DNA of 64,000 bases. It comes from Lachnospiraceae bacterium (GTDB taxonomy: Bacteria > Bacillota > Clostridia > Lachnospirales > Lachnospiraceae). The stretch covers positions 183,874 to 247,873 of the forward strand of contig JAAUZJ010000011.1 in NCBI GenBank assembly GCA_014804695.1, given 5' to 3'. This document shows, in pieces, positions 48,167 through 58,444 of this stretch (positions are counted from its first letter, which is position 1; the number at the start of each line of letters is the position of its first letter). A model generated the notes under the pieces. It saw nothing but the letters and a program-made list of their open reading frames with translations. It did not search any database and was not told where the DNA came from. The translations under genes and the position numbers were made by a program.

Positions 48167-49336
48167 ATGAACCGTTCAGTAATTTCAAAATATATCAAGT
48201 TCATATCTCTTATAGCCTTGTTTGTATTTTTGGTCTGCACATATCAAAACGGCGATTATAATACGCTTATGGTTGCAAAAGCATCCGAGTCTGAACCAAG
48301 TCCATCCGCTACCGACGACACTGTCCTAGCCGACTACCAAGAATATCTAACCCGCCTTGATTCCATATCATACACATCCGACATTTCAACCAACGGTTTC
48401 AGAATTATATCAAATCAGATTTTCCCTATAGAATTAGAAGGATATGGTGAAGTGTCGCTAATGCCTGCTTTTGACAGGAAATATAACCGTCTGGCGTTAT
48501 TCTTTGCAGATGAAAACGGAAACGTAATTTATAAAACCGAGCAGTTAGAGACCAACCATCGCGCAGTCGGACAGATGAAGCAACCGAAGTGTGAAATTGC
48601 GGCGGTTTCGTTCCGGGATCTGGATGAAGACGGGTTGATGGATATTATACTTATTACGGCCTGCGAAGCTGAAAGCGGAAGCTACGGAGGGGAAACTTAT
48701 AAATTGGGGGATGTGCTTTTCCAAAGCAGAGAGATTGTCGGTTTTTACCGTGATTATCGTATTTCGGACAAAATTAACCGTTTTGGAATGAGTAAAAGCG
48801 CGGAGATGATAACCGCATTTGTAAGAGATGACCGCTCAACCGAATTTTTATATACGGCGGCTACTTTGAAAGAATTGCAAAAGAATGGTTTATATATTAT
48901 TTCGGAACAATGTTATTTTAGGGACTTTGAGAAACTTGGGCGGCTGCAGGTAGTGCCGGGAACATACCGTATTTCCAATTATGATGTTTTTATGATTTAT
49001 CTTGTTGACGAACAGGGCAATATTGTATCCAGTTTGCAGCCTATGGGTGACTATGATAACCTGTATGCGCTCAAGGGGATCAATTGCCGCGACATCGACG
49101 GCGACGGCCTGAAGGATATTATAATACTGGCAAGATACAGTTATGAGGGTGAAGAAGGTCAGCTTGTAGTGGAAAGTGATTATTCGGTTTATTATCAGAG
49201 AACCGGAGGCTTTTCTGCGGATACGGATATTAAGAAGACATATCAATGCAGCGACGACACCACCATGGAGCTTTTAGTAGAAAAAGCCCGTGAATATTGG
49301 GGATGGAGATCCACGGAAGGAAAGGTTGAAAAATGA
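48167..49336 (+). CDS. Hypothetical secreted/lipid-anchored protein with FG-GAP-like DxDxDG segments
   Basis: N-terminal TM; FRDLDEDGLMDIILIT and CRDIDGDGLKDIIILA repeats; stop overlaps start of RR. Confidence 0.75.
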   Translation: MNRSVISKYIKFISLIALFVFLVCTYQNGDYNTLMVAKASESEPSPSATDDTVLADYQEYLTRLDSISYTSDISTNGFRIISNQIFPIELEGYGEVSLMPAFDRKYNRLALFFADENGNVIYKTEQLETNHRAVGQMKQPKCEIAAVSFRDLDEDGLMDIILITACEAESGSYGGETYKLGDVLFQSREIVGFYRDYRISDKINRFGMSKSAEMITAFVRDDRSTEFLYTAATLKELQKNGLYIISEQCYFRDFEKLGRLQVVPGTYRISNYDVFMIYLVDEQGNIVSSLQPMGDYDNLYALKGINCRDIDGDGLKDIIILARYSYEGEEGQLVVESDYSVYYQRTGGFSADTDIKKTYQCSDDTTMELLVEKAREYWGWRSTEGKVEK

Positions 49337-49986
49337 TTAAGATACTGATTGTAGATGATGAAAAGCCGATTTGCGATTTGATTGATTTAAATCTGTCTTC
49401 GGCAGGCTATAGCTGTACTTCGGTACAGGACGGTTTGGAAGCAATTGATAAAATCGAGCAGAATACATATGATTTGATCTTACTCGATATCATGCTTCCG
49501 GGCGCGGACGGCTACGATATAATGGAATATATACGTCCACTCGGAATTCCGGTAATTTTTATTACAGCCAAGCATGAAGTCAAGGACCGGGTAAAAGGAC
49601 TTAAGTTAGGGGCAGATGATTATCTGGTGAAACCCTTTGACGTAGTGGAACTGGTTGCGCGTGTAGAAGCGGTGCTTCGCCGCTATAATAAGGCAGAACA
49701 GAAGTTAACGGCAGGCGATGTAACAGTTGATGTGGACGCGCACAGGGTAACCAAGGCGGGAAGACCTGTAGAGCTTACCAACAAAGAGTTCGGGCTTCTT
49801 GTACTTTTTATTAAAAACATAAATGTGGCGCTGTTTCGTGAAACTCTTTATGAAAAGGTCTGGGAGGAAGAATATTTTGGCGACAGCCGTACTCTGGATC
49901 TGCATGTACAGCGACTGCGAAAAAAACTTGGCTGGGAGCATAGTCTTGTAGCGGTATATAAAGTAGGTTATCGTTTAGAGATATAG
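49333..49986 (+). CDS. OmpR-family response regulator
   Basis: ILIVDDEKPICDLIDLNL; LILLDIMLPGADGYDIM; SRTLDLHVQRLRKKLGW. Confidence 0.94.
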   Translation: MIKILIVDDEKPICDLIDLNLSSAGYSCTSVQDGLEAIDKIEQNTYDLILLDIMLPGADGYDIMEYIRPLGIPVIFITAKHEVKDRVKGLKLGADDYLVKPFDVVELVARVEAVLRRYNKAEQKLTAGDVTVDVDAHRVTKAGRPVELTNKEFGLLVLFIKNINVALFRETLYEKVWEEEYFGDSRTLDLHVQRLRKKLGWEHSLVAVYKVGYRLEI

Positions 49987-50009
49987 AGTAATAAGAGAAG
50001 GGTACATAT

Positions 50010-51416
50010 ATGAAATTTTCATTAAAAATACTGCTGTGGATGATTATTGTCATGGCACTGGGACTGGGATTCAGCGGTTTCTATTTTGTGAATTATGTGT
50101 TTGAGACTTCTCTTGAGAGAGAGGTAGGACAGGCATTGGACGAGAACAGCATCTTAAGCTTTGCTTTTGAAACGGCTGCGCTCAGCGTACCTGCCAAGTA
50201 CAGTGTTATGCCCGATACCACTGTAGAAGAGATTGCTTCTAATCTGGAAAAAAGCGGGCAAGGTGGAAGGCTGCTTAGAATTTCCGATGAAGAGAAGAAT
50301 TCGTTATATGCGAGCGACGGCTTTGAGGCAAATGATGAACTGCTTATGCAGACCACTGACAACTTAAAGACATATCAGATAATACAGTTAGGCGGCAAAT
50401 ATTATATTAATACGGGAACTGCTATTACTGCGCTCAACAGGGTACTATATCTGGAGACTATGAGGGATGTTTCGGAAGTTTTTGCGGAGCGCACGATAGG
50501 TTTTTCCCTGTATAGACGTGTAATACTTATAATACTTGTTGCTGCTGCGATAATAATGATTTTTATATCATCCATGCTTACTAAGCCCATACGATTGCTG
50601 ACCAATGCAACCAAAAAGATGTCAGCCGGAGATTATTCGTATCGTGCAAAGCAGGTTAGTCACGACGAACTTGGCCAGCTTACATGCGATTTTAACAGCA
50701 TGGCGGAAACGCTGGAACAGAACATAGAAACTCTTGAAGAAGAAATTAAGGCGAGAGAAGAATTTATGGGTGATTTTGCCCATGAGTTAAAAACTCCGTT
50801 AACGGCTATTATAGGATATGCGGATATGCTGCGTTCCCACAAGCTGGACGAGGAGCAGAGTTTTATGTCCGCCAATTATATTTATACTGAAGGAAAGCGC
50901 CTTGAGGCAATGTCTTTTCGTCTGTTGGATATTATTGTTGCCGGCAAAAAAGAAGCCCATTTACAAAACCTTTCCGTAGAGACGCTGTTTGACTATCTAA
51001 AGGATATGTACGTTGCGAACAGGGATATGGAATTTTCCTTTCAATATGACCAAGGCGAAATTCAGGCGGAGGCCAATCTGATCAAAACGGTGCTTGTCAA
51101 TTTAATTGACAATGCATGTAAAGCTTCGGAATCCGGTTCCAAAATCGAGGTAAACGGATACGCGCTGGAAGAAGGTTACCGTTTTGCGGTCAAAGATTAC
51201 GGAATTGGTATTCCGCAAGAGGAACAGCATAAGATAACCAAGGCTTTTTACATGGTGGATAAATCACGTGCAAGGAGCAAGAACGGAGCCGGCCTTGGGC
51301 TTGCGTTATGTGTGGAAATTCTTAAGATTCATGACAGCGAACTGGAAATAGAGAGTGAAGCAGGCAAGGGCGCATGTTTTAGTTTTTTATTAAAGTACGA
51401 GAGTAGGGAAGAGTAA
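50010..51416 (+). CDS. HAMP-domain sensor histidine kinase
   Basis: HAMP region; FMGDFAHELKTPLTAIIGYADMLR; NLIDNACKAS; GAGLGLALCVEILKIH. Confidence 0.94.
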   Translation: MKFSLKILLWMIIVMALGLGFSGFYFVNYVFETSLEREVGQALDENSILSFAFETAALSVPAKYSVMPDTTVEEIASNLEKSGQGGRLLRISDEEKNSLYASDGFEANDELLMQTTDNLKTYQIIQLGGKYYINTGTAITALNRVLYLETMRDVSEVFAERTIGFSLYRRVILIILVAAAIIMIFISSMLTKPIRLLTNATKKMSAGDYSYRAKQVSHDELGQLTCDFNSMAETLEQNIETLEEEIKAREEFMGDFAHELKTPLTAIIGYADMLRSHKLDEEQSFMSANYIYTEGKRLEAMSFRLLDIIVAGKKEAHLQNLSVETLFDYLKDMYVANRDMEFSFQYDQGEIQAEANLIKTVLVNLIDNACKASESGSKIEVNGYALEEGYRFAVKDYGIGIPQEEQHKITKAFYMVDKSRARSKNGAGLGLALCVEILKIHDSELEIESEAGKGACFSFLLKYESREE

Positions 51417-52241
51417 ATGAAATACAACATGAAGACAATAGCATTCCTTCTACTTGCAATATTTTCACTGGCACTGTCCATATGGGGACCGGAGGCTTTA
51501 GCAAAATATCAGGATAGGGGAACGTTAAATAAAATACAGTCGCAGACCGTAGAAACGGCCGGGGAAGGCTATAGCTATAAGCTAAATGCCAACGAAAAGC
51601 TTTATATACTTTCAAGATGTTTAAGTTCGCAGACAATTCCCGAAAGTGAGCAGAATGCCCTGACGCATACGGATGATGCAGTTATTTATCAGGACCTGGA
51701 AGGCTCGTATGCTTTTGTGGCAAACTACAGAAGCCCGTCCGATCAGGAAATTACCGACGATCAGGTATATGAAACCTGTAATAACGCAATGGGGCTTTTA
51801 AAGGAAGCAGGGATACTGCCGCAGGAAGTAAAGGAAGTCGTGCCCTCTTCATATGATGCTACTTTGTATTTTGCCATTGATGTATTAGAGCCGAGAAATA
51901 ATATTGCGGTTTGGAAACTCAGCTTATCAAACAGCCATGTAAACGCCGATAAGGAGAATCGTTTGATTGATGCATATATAGGTGCGGAGGACGGAAAGAT
52001 ATATGAGTTTTATGCAAGAACTTCCCTGTTATGGGATGATATTGATGCGGATGCGATAGTGGAAGAATGGGGCAGATACATGGGGCTTAATTCCCCCACA
52101 CCTTATGAATCGGACAATCCCCTGCTCGAAACAACGCCGTATTTCAAAAAGTATGTTTTCTCAGGAATGGGCGAAAACAGAACGATAGTGACGGTTGGTT
52201 TTTATGAAGGGATAAATGAACTTTTTCTCAAAATATCGTAA
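51417..52241 (+). CDS. Hypothetical secreted protein linked to RR/HK
   Basis: Starts one base after the HK stop; N-terminal signal peptide. Confidence 0.8.
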   Translation: MKYNMKTIAFLLLAIFSLALSIWGPEALAKYQDRGTLNKIQSQTVETAGEGYSYKLNANEKLYILSRCLSSQTIPESEQNALTHTDDAVIYQDLEGSYAFVANYRSPSDQEITDDQVYETCNNAMGLLKEAGILPQEVKEVVPSSYDATLYFAIDVLEPRNNIAVWKLSLSNSHVNADKENRLIDAYIGAEDGKIYEFYARTSLLWDDIDADAIVEEWGRYMGLNSPTPYESDNPLLETTPYFKKYVFSGMGENRTIVTVGFYEGINELFLKIS

Positions 52242-52313
52242 TGAAAATTATGATGCAAAAATGATGCAAATATTATGTGGATTTGATACAAAAATGATGA
52301 TTTTATGATGCAG

Positions 52314-52357
52314 CTCCCATGTAATCTTATATTAAAGAGATTACATGGGAGTTTTTT
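52314..52357 (+). terminator. Strong rho-independent terminator
   Basis: CTCCCATGTAATCT-tatattaaag-AGATTACATGGGAG-TTTTTT, perfect 14-bp stem. Confidence 0.88.
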
Positions 52358-52379
52358 AATAGGATAAGGAGAGTGTGGA

Positions 52380-53915
52380 ATGTACGCAGAGGGGACATAT
52401 TTGACATCATATTGCTGTAATTACATAAGAAGAGAAAAGAAGATTAGACTTGGAAAGAGGATTTTGGCAGCGTCTACAGCGTTATGTTTGACGGGAGCGG
52501 CTGTTTTTATTGCGTGGAAATTGCCTTTTAGCAATGTAATAGCTGCTAAAGAGAGTGTGGAAATAAGTAGTGGAACTGTAGCAATAAATGAAGAGATTGT
52601 GACGGTTGATAATGGTGTCGTGACAATAAACGGTGACATGGAAGCGACAGATAGTGAAGCCGTTGTAATAGATGATGCGGATGTGTATAACATAGAAGGC
52701 AGCGGCGCTGTTTTTGAAAAGTTAATATATAAGAACGTAACAGAGGCAGCAGCTATGCTCGAAGAGGCGAAACCGACGGTTATTTTTGTGGATGCGGGGC
52801 ATGGAGGAATGGACGGAGGCTGCGTAAGCGGCAAGGTATTAGAGAAAGACGTAAATCTTGCAATTGCCAAATTTGTTAAAGAGCGCCTTGAGGATTCGGG
52901 ATATAAGGTCATCATGGCAAGAGAAGATGATACATTTGTAAGTAAGGAAGAGCGGGTAGAGGCGGCCAATAGCGTTAATGCAGATCTCTATGTAAGTATA
53001 CATCAGAATTTTTCCGAAGATTCTAAAGTGAGCGGTATGGAAGTGTGGTATGACGGAACGGATAATACGCGCGATAATGAAAGATTGGCAAGACTGCTTA
53101 AGCAGCAGATTACTAAGACAACTGCGAGTGTAGAAAGAGAGCTTAGAGGAAATGCGGATTTTTACGTGACCGGAAATACAACCATGCCATCCTGCCTTAT
53201 AGAAACCGGGTTTTTATCTAACGCAGCAGAGCGCCAGAAGCTTGTTTCCGAGGAATACCAGATACAGATTGCAGAAGGAATAGTAAACGGAATTTCGTAC
53301 TATATAAGTCCTAAAACCATGTATTTAACATTTGACGACGGTCCCACAGAGGAAAACACCGTGAGGGTACTGGATATTTTGAAAGAAAGAGGAATCAAAG
53401 CAACCTTTTTCCTGATAGGGGAAAATGTAAGGAAGAACCCGGAAATCGCGCGCCGGATCGTAGCGGAGGGACACACAATAGGAATACATAGTGATTCGCA
53501 TAATTATGATACTATTTACGAAAGCACGGAGAGTTTTGTGCGCGATTTTGACAACGCGCATCAGACAGTATTAGAGGTGACGGGTGTGGATGCTAAATTA
53601 TTCCGTTTTCCTGGCGGAAGCATCAATGCTTATAACAAGGAAGTAAGTGATGAAATTATAGAAAAGATGACTGAGCGGGGATATATTTATTATGACTGGA
53701 ACGCGAGCTTAGAGGATGCGGATACTCAAAAAAGCTATAGTACAGAGGAACTGATTGCAAATGCTGTAGGCAGCACTCTTGGACGAAATAAAATAGTCAT
53801 GCTTGCGCATGATGCCGTATATAATACAGGGCTTTGCCTGAATGAACTTTTGGACAGCTTTCCGGAATATGAGATAAAGCCGCTGAGCGAGGATGTTACG
53901 CCGATACAGTTTTGA
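52380..53915 (+). CDS. Fused N-acetylmuramoyl-L-alanine amidase (Amidase_3) and polysaccharide deacetylase
   Basis: IFVDAGHGGMDGGCVSGKVLEKDVNLAIAKFVKERL...VSIHQNFSEDSKVSGMEVW; then YLTFDDGPTEENTVRVLDILKERGIKATFFLIGENV and HSDSHNYDTIY. Confidence 0.94.
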   Translation: MYAEGTYLTSYCCNYIRREKKIRLGKRILAASTALCLTGAAVFIAWKLPFSNVIAAKESVEISSGTVAINEEIVTVDNGVVTINGDMEATDSEAVVIDDADVYNIEGSGAVFEKLIYKNVTEAAAMLEEAKPTVIFVDAGHGGMDGGCVSGKVLEKDVNLAIAKFVKERLEDSGYKVIMAREDDTFVSKEERVEAANSVNADLYVSIHQNFSEDSKVSGMEVWYDGTDNTRDNERLARLLKQQITKTTASVERELRGNADFYVTGNTTMPSCLIETGFLSNAAERQKLVSEEYQIQIAEGIVNGISYYISPKTMYLTFDDGPTEENTVRVLDILKERGIKATFFLIGENVRKNPEIARRIVAEGHTIGIHSDSHNYDTIYESTESFVRDFDNAHQTVLEVTGVDAKLFRFPGGSINAYNKEVSDEIIEKMTERGYIYYDWNASLEDADTQKSYSTEELIANAVGSTLGRNKIVMLAHDAVYNTGLCLNELLDSFPEYEIKPLSEDVTPIQF

Positions 53916-53918
53916 GGG

Positions 53919-54767
53919 TTAGTGAGAAACTTTATCAATATTTTCTTTTCTAAATTCCCTTGGACTGTTCCCTGATATTTTATTAAATATTTTGCAGAAA
54001 TAATTTGGATTGCAAAATCCCAGCTCATCAGAAATCTGCGAGATGGAAAGCTTGGTGTTTACGAGCATATTCTGTGCTAAACGTATTTTATAACAATGTA
54101 AGTATGTCTTATAGGAAGAACCCACACATTCACGAAACCGCTTCATAAAGTGCGAGGCTGATAATCCTGCAAGATCGGCGAGTGTCTCAATGGAGGGATT
54201 TTCCGCATAATGAAGATCTAAATAATCCAGGATTTCATTAATCTCTTTATCTTGAATATTAAGCTTTACATCAGCAGATTCCGCAACTTTCCCTTCCCTT
54301 AAAAGCGTAATTATTAAGCGGCTGAGAATTCCTTCAATAATAAATTCTGAGTTAGAATCGTAATGCTCATATTCATAAAGCATATCATCAAACATCTGCC
54401 TTATTTTCACTTGACATTCCGGAGATAATTCATAGCATAGATGCGACATGACCTTGTTAAAATTCTTTTCTCCAATTTGTTCTATACAACGTTTGGCAAT
54501 TTTAGGAGTAAATTTCATACCATATCTTTTATAGGGCGCATCGGACAGGGAAGCGGTTTTATGATAAACGCCTATCGTCATTGGTGTTACGTTTCCGGCA
54601 TGAATGAAAGCGATTCTGTCAGGCGTAGTAGTCTGCCGGTCACCACTCACGATAAGGCCGATTCCATAAAACTCATCATATATGTCAATAGCACGCATTA
54701 CATAATCATATGGTTTTTCTATATATTCAACATGAACATTATATCCTTTTTTCAGTGGTTTGGGCAT
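53919..54767 (-). CDS. AraC-family transcriptional regulator
   Basis: IETLADLAGLSASHFMKRFRECVGSSYKTYLHCYKIRLAQNMLVNTKLSISQISDELGFCNPNYFCKIFNKISGNSPREFRK. Confidence 0.93.
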   Translation of the reverse strand: MPKPLKKGYNVHVEYIEKPYDYVMRAIDIYDEFYGIGLIVSGDRQTTTPDRIAFIHAGNVTPMTIGVYHKTASLSDAPYKRYGMKFTPKIAKRCIEQIGEKNFNKVMSHLCYELSPECQVKIRQMFDDMLYEYEHYDSNSEFIIEGILSRLIITLLREGKVAESADVKLNIQDKEINEILDYLDLHYAENPSIETLADLAGLSASHFMKRFRECVGSSYKTYLHCYKIRLAQNMLVNTKLSISQISDELGFCNPNYFCKIFNKISGNSPREFRKENIDKVSH

Positions 54768-54913
54768 TATTCTTTTCCTCCTGATTACTTGCATTGATAA
54801 TATATTTACATAGAAAATGGACAAATTCAATAGGAAAATAAAAGAAAACTATATAAAAATATTGTATAGTGTGAAGCGTGAAGAAATTTTTTCATAGTTA
54901 AACTTGTTCGGTT

Positions 54914-54957
54914 TGCGAGTCACTGTGCTGAATGTTGACCTCCGGCACAAACTCGCA
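54914..54957 (+). promoter_or_regulatory. Structured 5'-leader hairpin upstream of ABC exporter
   Basis: TGCGAGT (54914-54920) pairs with ACTCGCA (54951-54957); inner GTGC/GCAC pairing possible. Confidence 0.45.
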
Positions 54958-54972
54958 GGCTGAGAAAGGAGC

Positions 54973-56721
54973 ATGGTAATTAATATGAAAAGCTTAATAA
55001 AATATGCAAAACCTTATTTTATTCATATTGTGATTGCAATACTTTCAAGTATCGGCTGTTCCGCTGCAAACGTATGGATTGTTGATATACTGAAACAACT
55101 GATTGACGAATCAGTAAAAGGAGAAATCGCTTCCGCGCTGGCAGGGACAGCCGTAAAGGCCGCGCTGGCAATTATCATAGGAATGCTTGCAAATTATTTA
55201 GTTATATATACAACCGGATATTTCGGTACCGGAGTTTTAAAGGATTTACGGCATGACTTAGTAAATCACATCATGAAGATAGCGCCGGACTTTATGGAGA
55301 AAAATAATTTCGGAGATATAATTGAAAGAGCTTCGTCGGATGTCGGCGGAATAGCCGGATATATGCAGACTTATTTTAAAGATTGTCTGTATGTGCCGAT
55401 CATAGTTATTGTGTTTGCGCTGTATTTGTTTTCATTAAATCCATTACTTGCAGCAGCATGTCTTGGACCTTTAGTTATTATGGTGCCATTGAGTATTATG
55501 CTTTTGAAACCGGTTAAAGTAGCACAGTTTAAATATGTAAAGCTCTTAGGCTTGACAAATAATAATATTCAGGAAGCCTATAACGGGGCAGATGTAATTA
55601 AATCCTATAATCTTCAGAAAAAAATACAGGACAAATACTATATAGCGTTAAAAGAAACCTTTGATATTTCAAATAGGAATGATTTACGCCAATACAATCT
55701 TGAGCCCCTTTCATGTCTTATCAGAATGGCACCAATAGCTGTCTCGCTATGCGTTGGAGGCTGGCTTGCGTTTCAGGGGAGTGTGACATTAGGCATATTA
55801 ATAGCGTTTATCGGCGGAATTGAGAAAATAAACGATCCGCTTGTGGGAGCATATCAGTTGGTTGTCAGAACACAGATGGCAATGATATCGGTAAAGAGGG
55901 TATTTGAAATTATGGATATGCCTATAGAGGGTGTAGGGGATAAATTAACAGATGTAGATAAAAAGAGCGAGCATGTATTTGAGCTGAAAAATGTGTCTTT
56001 TTCATATGTAGGAAAATCTAATGTTTTAGAAAATCTGAATTTAACAGTTGAAAAAGGAAAAAGAATTGCATTGGTTGGACGAAGCGGCTGCGGTAAGAGT
56101 ACGCTCATCAAATTAATGTGCAGACAGTATGAAGTCTGCGATGGTGAAATTTCATTCTATGGAAATAAATTTTCGGATATCAGTCCGGAAGTCGTGAGAA
56201 GCGATCTTGCGCTCATATCACAGGATACCGTAATTTTTCCAATGAGCGTGTCAGATAATATCCGCATTGGCAAGCCCGAAGCCTGCCGCGATGAAATAAT
56301 AGATGCGGCAAAGAAAGCGGGCTGTGATGACTTCATCAATGAACTGCCGGAGGGATATGACACCATGCTTGAAGAAAGAGGAAGTAATTTGTCCGGCGGT
56401 CAAAGGCAGCGTATTTCTATTGCGAGAGCAATTTTAAAGGATGTACCCATTCTTTTATTGGACGAGCCAACTTCCGCATTGGACAAGGAAACAGAAGCGT
56501 TTGTTAATGAGACGTTAAAAATTATTTCGCAGAATAAGACAGTTGTTACCGTGGCGCACCGCCTTACAACAATAACAGACTATGACAAAATCATTGTATT
56601 TGAGGAAGGGAAGATTGTGGAATCCGGCACGCACGAAGAGCTTATGCACAAAGGTGGCAAATATTGCAGGATGTATCATAATTATATGGAGTCAGGAGGC
56701 AAGTGTGAGGGAAAACACTAA
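54973..56721 (+). CDS. ABC transporter ATP-binding/permease (exporter half)
   Basis: IALVGRSGCGKSTLIKLMC; LSGGQRQRISIARAILKDVPILLLDEPTSALD; N-terminal TMD. Confidence 0.95.
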   Translation: MVINMKSLIKYAKPYFIHIVIAILSSIGCSAANVWIVDILKQLIDESVKGEIASALAGTAVKAALAIIIGMLANYLVIYTTGYFGTGVLKDLRHDLVNHIMKIAPDFMEKNNFGDIIERASSDVGGIAGYMQTYFKDCLYVPIIVIVFALYLFSLNPLLAAACLGPLVIMVPLSIMLLKPVKVAQFKYVKLLGLTNNNIQEAYNGADVIKSYNLQKKIQDKYYIALKETFDISNRNDLRQYNLEPLSCLIRMAPIAVSLCVGGWLAFQGSVTLGILIAFIGGIEKINDPLVGAYQLVVRTQMAMISVKRVFEIMDMPIEGVGDKLTDVDKKSEHVFELKNVSFSYVGKSNVLENLNLTVEKGKRIALVGRSGCGKSTLIKLMCRQYEVCDGEISFYGNKFSDISPEVVRSDLALISQDTVIFPMSVSDNIRIGKPEACRDEIIDAAKKAGCDDFINELPEGYDTMLEERGSNLSGGQRQRISIARAILKDVPILLLDEPTSALDKETEAFVNETLKIISQNKTVVTVAHRLTTITDYDKIIVFEEGKIVESGTHEELMHKGGKYCRMYHNYMESGGKCEGKH

Positions 56722-56740
56722 GCCCGAAAAGGAGGGAAGC

Positions 56741-58375
56741 ATGAAAGAATTAAAGAGATACCTTTCGTATATTGGAAAATATAAATTTGCATATTGGAGC
56801 ATTTTCATAGTAACACTCATTACATCAGTTATAATTACTCTTGTTTATCCGTATATGAATAAGCTGATTTTTAATGCATTAGAATACGGTGATAAAGACC
56901 TATTTGTGCGGGCTGTCGTATTATGTATTGTACTGCTCGTGTTAGATTGTCTTTCGCCGTATTTGAGATATTTTCAAATTAGAACTGTTCGCAAAATTGT
57001 ATTTGACATCAAAATCAGACTGTTTGAAAAGCTGATGAAGCTGGACATGAATTATTATGAAAGCCATCATAGCGGTGAAGCGCTTAAAACCCTGAACTGG
57101 GATGCCGATTCTCTTAAGGAGTCTTATTTTTCACATATTTATTGGGTGTTTGGAAGACTGATCAGTGGAGTGGTATCAATTATCGCAATGATTGTATACA
57201 GTCCGATACTTACGCTTATTTCGATAAGCTTTTGTCTGGTTACGGTATTTGTTTCTATTAAAATTAATCAGCAGATAAAGCGGATGGATAAGGATATCCA
57301 AAACAAAATAGCGAGGCTTACTGAACGCTTAAGCGATATTTTATCAGGATTTACAACACTTAAAATGTTTCGTGGAGCTTCCATTGTTCTGGATTGTTTC
57401 CAAAGCGAAAATGAGCAGGCGGCAAATGAAGAAATAAAGAAGAGTCGGAAAAGGGCAGTGCTTGAAATGCTGTCTTTTGTCCTGGGGATTCTGGCAAGTT
57501 TTGGAACAATTGGCGCGGGCGCATTCTTGGTGGCCCGTGGCAAACTTGATTACGGAACGGTTATGGCAATCGTGTCATTGCAGATGGACGTCAGTTCAAT
57601 GGTGCAAAGCTTTGGCTCTGCGCTTACCACATTTTCTTCATCATTAGTGAGAGCCGGAAGGGTTTTTGACTTCCTTGAATTAGACTGCGAAGAGCCGGAA
57701 TATAGTAATATTATAGAATTGCAAAATGGAGCTTCTCCAATCGCAATAGAAAACCTGTCATTTTCTTATATCGGGAAAAGTGATGTTTTACAAAATTTTT
57801 CTATGGTAGTTGCGGAGGGTGAGAAGATTATGATCATGGGAGAGTCGGGCTGCGGAAAGAGTACCCTGCTTAAACTATTGTTAAATTTTTATCAAATTAC
57901 TTCGGGAAAAATTATGCTGTACGGACGTGATATCAATGAATATCCGCTTTCGCAGCTAAGGCAGTTATTTACATATATCCCGCAAAACAGTTATCTGTTT
58001 GAAGGCAGTATTCGTGAAAATATTGCTTTTGGGTATGCAGGAGAAGGACAGGTGAGTGATGTGGAAATTATCAGGGCGGCTCAGTCTGCATATGCAGAGG
58101 GATTTATTAAGATGCTGCCGCAGGGATATGATACACATCTGGATGCAGGCGGCAGTAATCTATCCGGCGGTCAGCGTCAGCGCATTGCAATAGCAAGAGC
58201 ATTTTTGAAGGACTCGCCAATCATTTTGATGGATGAACCGTCCTCCGCATTAGACGTTCAGAGTGAGAAAATGATCAATCAGGCGATAAAAAAACTGATG
58301 AAACAAAAGGTAGTGCTTATGGTTACTCACCGGACAACTTCGTTTGAAGAGTTTGACAGGGTTGTGAGGTTGTAG
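56741..58375 (+). CDS. ABC transporter ATP-binding/permease (partner half)
   Basis: IMIMGESGCGKSTLLKLLLNFY; LSGGQRQRIAIARAFLKDSPIILMDEPSSALD; RBS-like ggaggg before ATG at 56741. Confidence 0.95.
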   Translation: MKELKRYLSYIGKYKFAYWSIFIVTLITSVIITLVYPYMNKLIFNALEYGDKDLFVRAVVLCIVLLVLDCLSPYLRYFQIRTVRKIVFDIKIRLFEKLMKLDMNYYESHHSGEALKTLNWDADSLKESYFSHIYWVFGRLISGVVSIIAMIVYSPILTLISISFCLVTVFVSIKINQQIKRMDKDIQNKIARLTERLSDILSGFTTLKMFRGASIVLDCFQSENEQAANEEIKKSRKRAVLEMLSFVLGILASFGTIGAGAFLVARGKLDYGTVMAIVSLQMDVSSMVQSFGSALTTFSSSLVRAGRVFDFLELDCEEPEYSNIIELQNGASPIAIENLSFSYIGKSDVLQNFSMVVAEGEKIMIMGESGCGKSTLLKLLLNFYQITSGKIMLYGRDINEYPLSQLRQLFTYIPQNSYLFEGSIRENIAFGYAGEGQVSDVEIIRAAQSAYAEGFIKMLPQGYDTHLDAGGSNLSGGQRQRIAIARAFLKDSPIILMDEPSSALDVQSEKMINQAIKKLMKQKVVLMVTHRTTSFEEFDRVVRL

Positions 58376-58444
58376 AGGGAAGGTTTGCTCTCTTTTCCAC
58401 TGGTAATATTTTCTTTGTAATTATTTCATAAAAAAAATTGATAA

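Noticed and set aside
52421-52969. 182-aa antisense ORF in amidase gene
   Set aside because: Ser/Thr-rich shadow ORF opposite a well-supported amidase domain.
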